Below, one piece after another: positions 7,435-8,979 of a stretch of DNA of 8,979 bases; the first letter of the stretch is position 1, and each line of letters begins with the position of its first letter. A program made the translations under genes and the position numbers. The stretch is taken from assembly GCA_041742255.1 (NCBI GenBank), contig JBGSIZ010000246.1, positions 1 to 8,979 of the forward strand, given 5' to 3'. This DNA comes from JBGSIZ01 sp041742255. Lineage in GTDB: Bacteria > Pseudomonadota > Alphaproteobacteria > Rhodobacterales > Rhodobacteraceae. The notes beneath the pieces are model-generated. The model was not told the origin of the DNA, did no database searches, and saw nothing but the letters and a program-made list of their open reading frames with translations.

Positions 7435-8063
7435 ATCCGCACCTCGATCACAGGCACATTTGGCACATCGCCTGCGCGGAAACTCGACACGCTTGTCTGG
7501 ATGCGGTCGGTGTCAAACCGGACAGGCACATCAAATTCAAACCCGGCGCGAATTTCGGCGGCATTGTCGGGCGGCTGGGCAAAGGTGATCAGGCCGGTGT
7601 TTGCATCCAGAACATAATCAATGCTCTCCTGCACCGGGTCGCCACTAACCGAAATCAGAACCGTGCCGACAACGGGCTTTTTCACGGGCCGGGTATAGGA
7701 CTGCGCACCCGATACATAGGTTTTGACCAATTGAAACTCGGTCCGGCCTTCGTCGCCCCGGCCAATCAACTGATCGGCATCGGTGGGGGGGCGCGACGGC
7801 AGCCCGGATTTGAAATCGCCCCAGTCTTTCCAGCGAAAGCCGAACATCTGGCCCTGACGCGCCTCGAAAAACGCAATCAACACCTCCACGTCATCCAGCG
7901 ACCGTAGCCCAAGCCCGGCGTCATAGTGGCGGCGGGAATGGGCCCACGGCGTGTTGCGCTCCTCAAACCCATTGGCGAGGGTGACAATCTCGGTGCGCCG
8001 CTCGGGGCCACCCACCGACCCGAAACTGAGCGAGGCGGGAAATCTGACATCGTGAAAGCTCAT
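7431..8063 (-). CDS. g12: GTA gp12, distal tail protein (DUF2460 / TIGR02217 family)
   Basis: The distal tail protein that forms the ring joining the tail tube to the hub. The 210-residue protein carries the DUF2460 family marks: N-terminal SFHDVRFPASLSFGSVGGPERRTEIVTL (residues 2-29), ERNTPWAHSRRHYDAGLGLRS (35-55), FFEARQGQMFGFRWKDWGDFKS (65-86), and the C-terminal strand region ending PVRFDTDRIQTSVSSF. No signal or membrane segment is seen. The start at 8063 is preceded by a strong purine-rich Shine-Dalgarno (GGGAGGGAGG at 8067-8076), which begins inside the gp11 stop codon; the gap to gp11 is 12 nt. The stop is inside an ATGA overlap with gp13. Length and position fit the R. capsulatus GTA order. 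The family call is secure; the structural role comes from the characterised R. capsulatus particle. Confidence 0.96.
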   Translation of the reverse strand: MSFHDVRFPASLSFGSVGGPERRTEIVTLANGFEERNTPWAHSRRHYDAGLGLRSLDDVEVLIAFFEARQGQMFGFRWKDWGDFKSGLPSRPPTDADQLIGRGDEGRTEFQLVKTYVSGAQSYTRPVKKPVVGTVLISVSGDPVQESIDYVLDANTGLITFAQPPDNAAEIRAGFEFDVPVRFDTDRIQTSVSSFRAGDVPNVPVIEVRI

Positions 8064-8066
8064 GCG

Positions 8067-8076
8067 CCTCCCTCCC
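8067..8076 (-). promoter_or_regulatory. Extended Shine-Dalgarno of gp12
   Basis: The minus strand reads GGGAGGGAGG, a doubled SD-like motif just before the gp12 ATG at 8063. It is the strongest ribosome binding site in the operon, and its first base is the last base of the gp11 TAG stop. It fits a structural protein needed in several copies per particle; that link to dosage is inference. Confidence 0.7.
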
Positions 8077-8735
8077 TATCGGTTGCGTTGGCCTTGGGCC
8101 AAAACGCGGCCCATCTGGGCGGCGATCTGGCTCTGGCTGCGTTGGAACCCCTGCACATCCGGGGTCGTGATGTTCATGGTGATGTTGACGGACCCGCCGC
8201 CTTGGGTGCGGACACCCAACCGGCCATCGGCCCCGCGCGACAACGGCATAATGGCCTCCGGGCCTGCCTCGCCCATCAACCCCATGCCACCGCGCATGGG
8301 AAACGTCGTGGCGCTGCTGACAACGCCACCCCGGGCAAAGGGCATCACGCGGCCTTGGGAAAACGACCCGCCCCGTTCGAATGGCATCAGACCCGACACA
8401 ACGGAATTCAGACCACTGGCAAGCAACCCGCCGAAATGATCCGTCACCGGGCGGATGGCGGCAGAATAGGCGGTATCGACCATCGCCTTGGCCACAACGC
8501 CCAAGGCATCGGACAGTTTCAAACCGTCAAACACCAATCCGTCAAACGCGCGACGCAATCCACCGGAAAACCCGCGCTCCAGATTGCCCAGATCGCGAAC
8601 GGTCTCGCCCATGGTCTGGCCCATCTCGTGCAACTGATCGGCAAAGGCGGCGGTCATGGCGCTGGTATCCCCCAGCGTGCGCTCCAATGCGCCCACATCG
8701 GCCTCCAGATCATCCAATCGGTCAATCTCTCTCAT
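8076..8735 (-). CDS. g11: GTA gp11, short phage-type tail tape measure protein
   Basis: Tape measure protein that sets tail length and sits inside the tail tube. At 219 residues it is far shorter than the tape measures of siphophages (lambda gpH is over 800), in keeping with the short GTA tail. Residues 1-58 are a charged helical, probably coiled-coil segment (IDRLDDLEADVGALERTLGD). About 60-115 is an amphipathic helical region (DGLVFDGLKLSDALGVVAKAMVDTAYSAA). The C-terminal part has two copies of MPF(E/A)RGG (117-123, 131-137) followed by GLMGEAGPEAIMPLSRGADGRLGV (152-175), a motif shared by the C-terminal ends of many phage tape measure proteins. The last 40 residues are Gln-rich and polar. 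The start at 8735 has AAAGGAG 6 nt upstream, located inside gp10.1, and the reading frames overlap by 14 nt. No frameshift or truncation is visible. Confidence 0.95.
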   Translation of the reverse strand: MREIDRLDDLEADVGALERTLGDTSAMTAAFADQLHEMGQTMGETVRDLGNLERGFSGGLRRAFDGLVFDGLKLSDALGVVAKAMVDTAYSAAIRPVTDHFGGLLASGLNSVVSGLMPFERGGSFSQGRVMPFARGGVVSSATTFPMRGGMGLMGEAGPEAIMPLSRGADGRLGVRTQGGGSVNITMNITTPDVQGFQRSQSQIAAQMGRVLAQGQRNR

Positions 8736-8931
8736 GTCGTGCTCCTTTCTCGCGGTCCGGGAACGTGCGGGTCAGTTCTTCCAACCGGGCGCGGCCCATG
8801 GGGGCGCTGGCTTCGTCCACGCCCAGCATCAGCATCAGTTCGGCAGGGGTCAGGGCCCAAAACTCGGCAGGTTTAAGGCCCAGACCGTGCAAGCCCGCGC
8901 GCAACAATCCGGGCCAATCGAACCCGGTCAT
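8722..8931 (-). CDS. g10.1: GTA gp10.1, small tail assembly chaperone-like protein (TIGR02216 family)
   Basis: A 69-residue protein in the canonical slot between gp10 and the tape measure gene. It contains GLGLKPAEFWALTPAELMLMLG (residues 16-37); the P-x-E-F-W-x-(L/M)-T-P-x-E-L core is the hallmark of the TIGR02216 (rcc01693-like) family and of small phage tail assembly chaperones. The C-terminal half is charged (RARLEELTRTFPDREKGARHERD). Many phages make the equivalent product by ribosomal frameshifting upstream of the tape measure gene; here it is a separate gene whose ATG overlaps the gp10 stop in an ATGA. No good Shine-Dalgarno precedes it, so translation probably depends on re-initiation after gp10. 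Its 3' end carries the gp11 ribosome binding site. It is probably not part of the mature particle; that is inference from the family. Confidence 0.92.
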   Translation of the reverse strand: MTGFDWPGLLRAGLHGLGLKPAEFWALTPAELMLMLGVDEASAPMGRARLEELTRTFPDREKGARHERD

Positions 8932-8979
8932 TGCGGCACGGCAAACGCCCGGGCGAGCAGTTCCGCCGCCGCACGGGCC
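8928..8979 (-). CDS. g10: GTA gp10 family protein, C-terminal end only (cut by window)
   Basis: Sixteen complete codons and a TGA stop are visible at the right edge, reading ARAAAELLARAFAVPQ. This matches the ending expected for the GTA-gp10 family (an Ala-rich helix with AAELL-x-RAF), and the position directly before gp10.1 is the expected one. The stop forms an ATGA overlap with the gp10.1 start. gp10 is thought to be a tail assembly factor. The rest of the gene lies outside the window, so the call rests mainly on synteny. Confidence 0.8.
   Translation of the reverse strand, partial: ARAAAELLARAFAVPQ

Noticed and set aside
7926..8876. 316-codon plus-strand open frame opposite gp11/gp12
   Set aside because: Rich in His, Gly and Arg without family motifs; it is an antisense shadow of high-GC genes whose products are clearly recognised.
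1..8979. CRISPR arrays, tRNAs, insertion sequences, attachment sites or riboswitches
   Set aside because: I looked on both strands and saw no regular direct repeats, cloverleaf, terminal inverted repeats or long leader; almost all bases are coding.
2208..8979. An ordinary, mobile prophage
   Set aside because: The gene set and order match Rhodobacterales GTAs, and the cluster passes directly into a housekeeping gene (cysE) with no integrase, attachment site or lysis gene in the window.

Overview
The window comes from a high-GC alphaproteobacterium, almost certainly a member of the Rhodobacterales (Roseobacter/Rhodobacter group). The main reason is that about three quarters of it (minus strand, about 2208-8979) is the tail end of a Rhodobacter capsulatus-type gene transfer agent (GTA) structural cluster in the canonical order. 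GTAs are domesticated prophages that package random pieces of host DNA and deliver them to related cells. No CRISPR array, tRNA, rRNA, insertion sequence or phage integrase is visible.

Layout from left to right. (1) 1-937, plus strand: the 3' part of a dihydrolipoamide acetyltransferase gene (pdhC, E2 of pyruvate dehydrogenase), cut by the window edge. (2) 938-1029: a convergent intergenic region with a strong bidirectional rho-independent terminator at 961-996. (3) 1030-1848, minus: cysE, serine O-acetyltransferase. (4) 1882-2208, minus: a small uncharacterised protein (resembling DUF7742) lying just downstream of the GTA genes. (5) 2208-8979, minus, transcribed right to left: GTA gp10 (last 16 residues only), gp10.1, gp11 (short tape measure), gp12 (distal tail protein), gp13 (hub), gp14 (NlpC/P60 cell-wall peptidase) and gp15 (the 1303-residue megatron with a TIM-barrel domain).

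The GTA genes form a compact operon. Most junctions are stop/start overlaps (ATGA at gp10/gp10.1 and gp12/gp13; TGATG at gp13/gp14 and gp15/small gene; a 14-nt overlap at gp10.1/gp11), and the other two gaps are 2 and 12 nt. All reading frames wholly inside the window are open and of expected length, so the module looks maintained rather than decaying. The gene products should assemble in order: gp11 with gp10/gp10.1 for tail-tube length and assembly, gp12 to join tube to baseplate, gp13 as hub, gp14 to cut peptidoglycan, and gp15 as the tail tip and envelope-interacting protein.

The small gene is translationally linked to gp15, and cysE follows after only 33 nt with no visible terminator. 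The first clear terminator for leftward transcription is at 961-996, so GTA, small gene and cysE could share a transcript. No promoter could be identified with confidence. The GTA is a known system; the less well described points are the small coupled gene, the cysE linkage and its unusual C-terminus, and specific motifs in gp13 and gp15.
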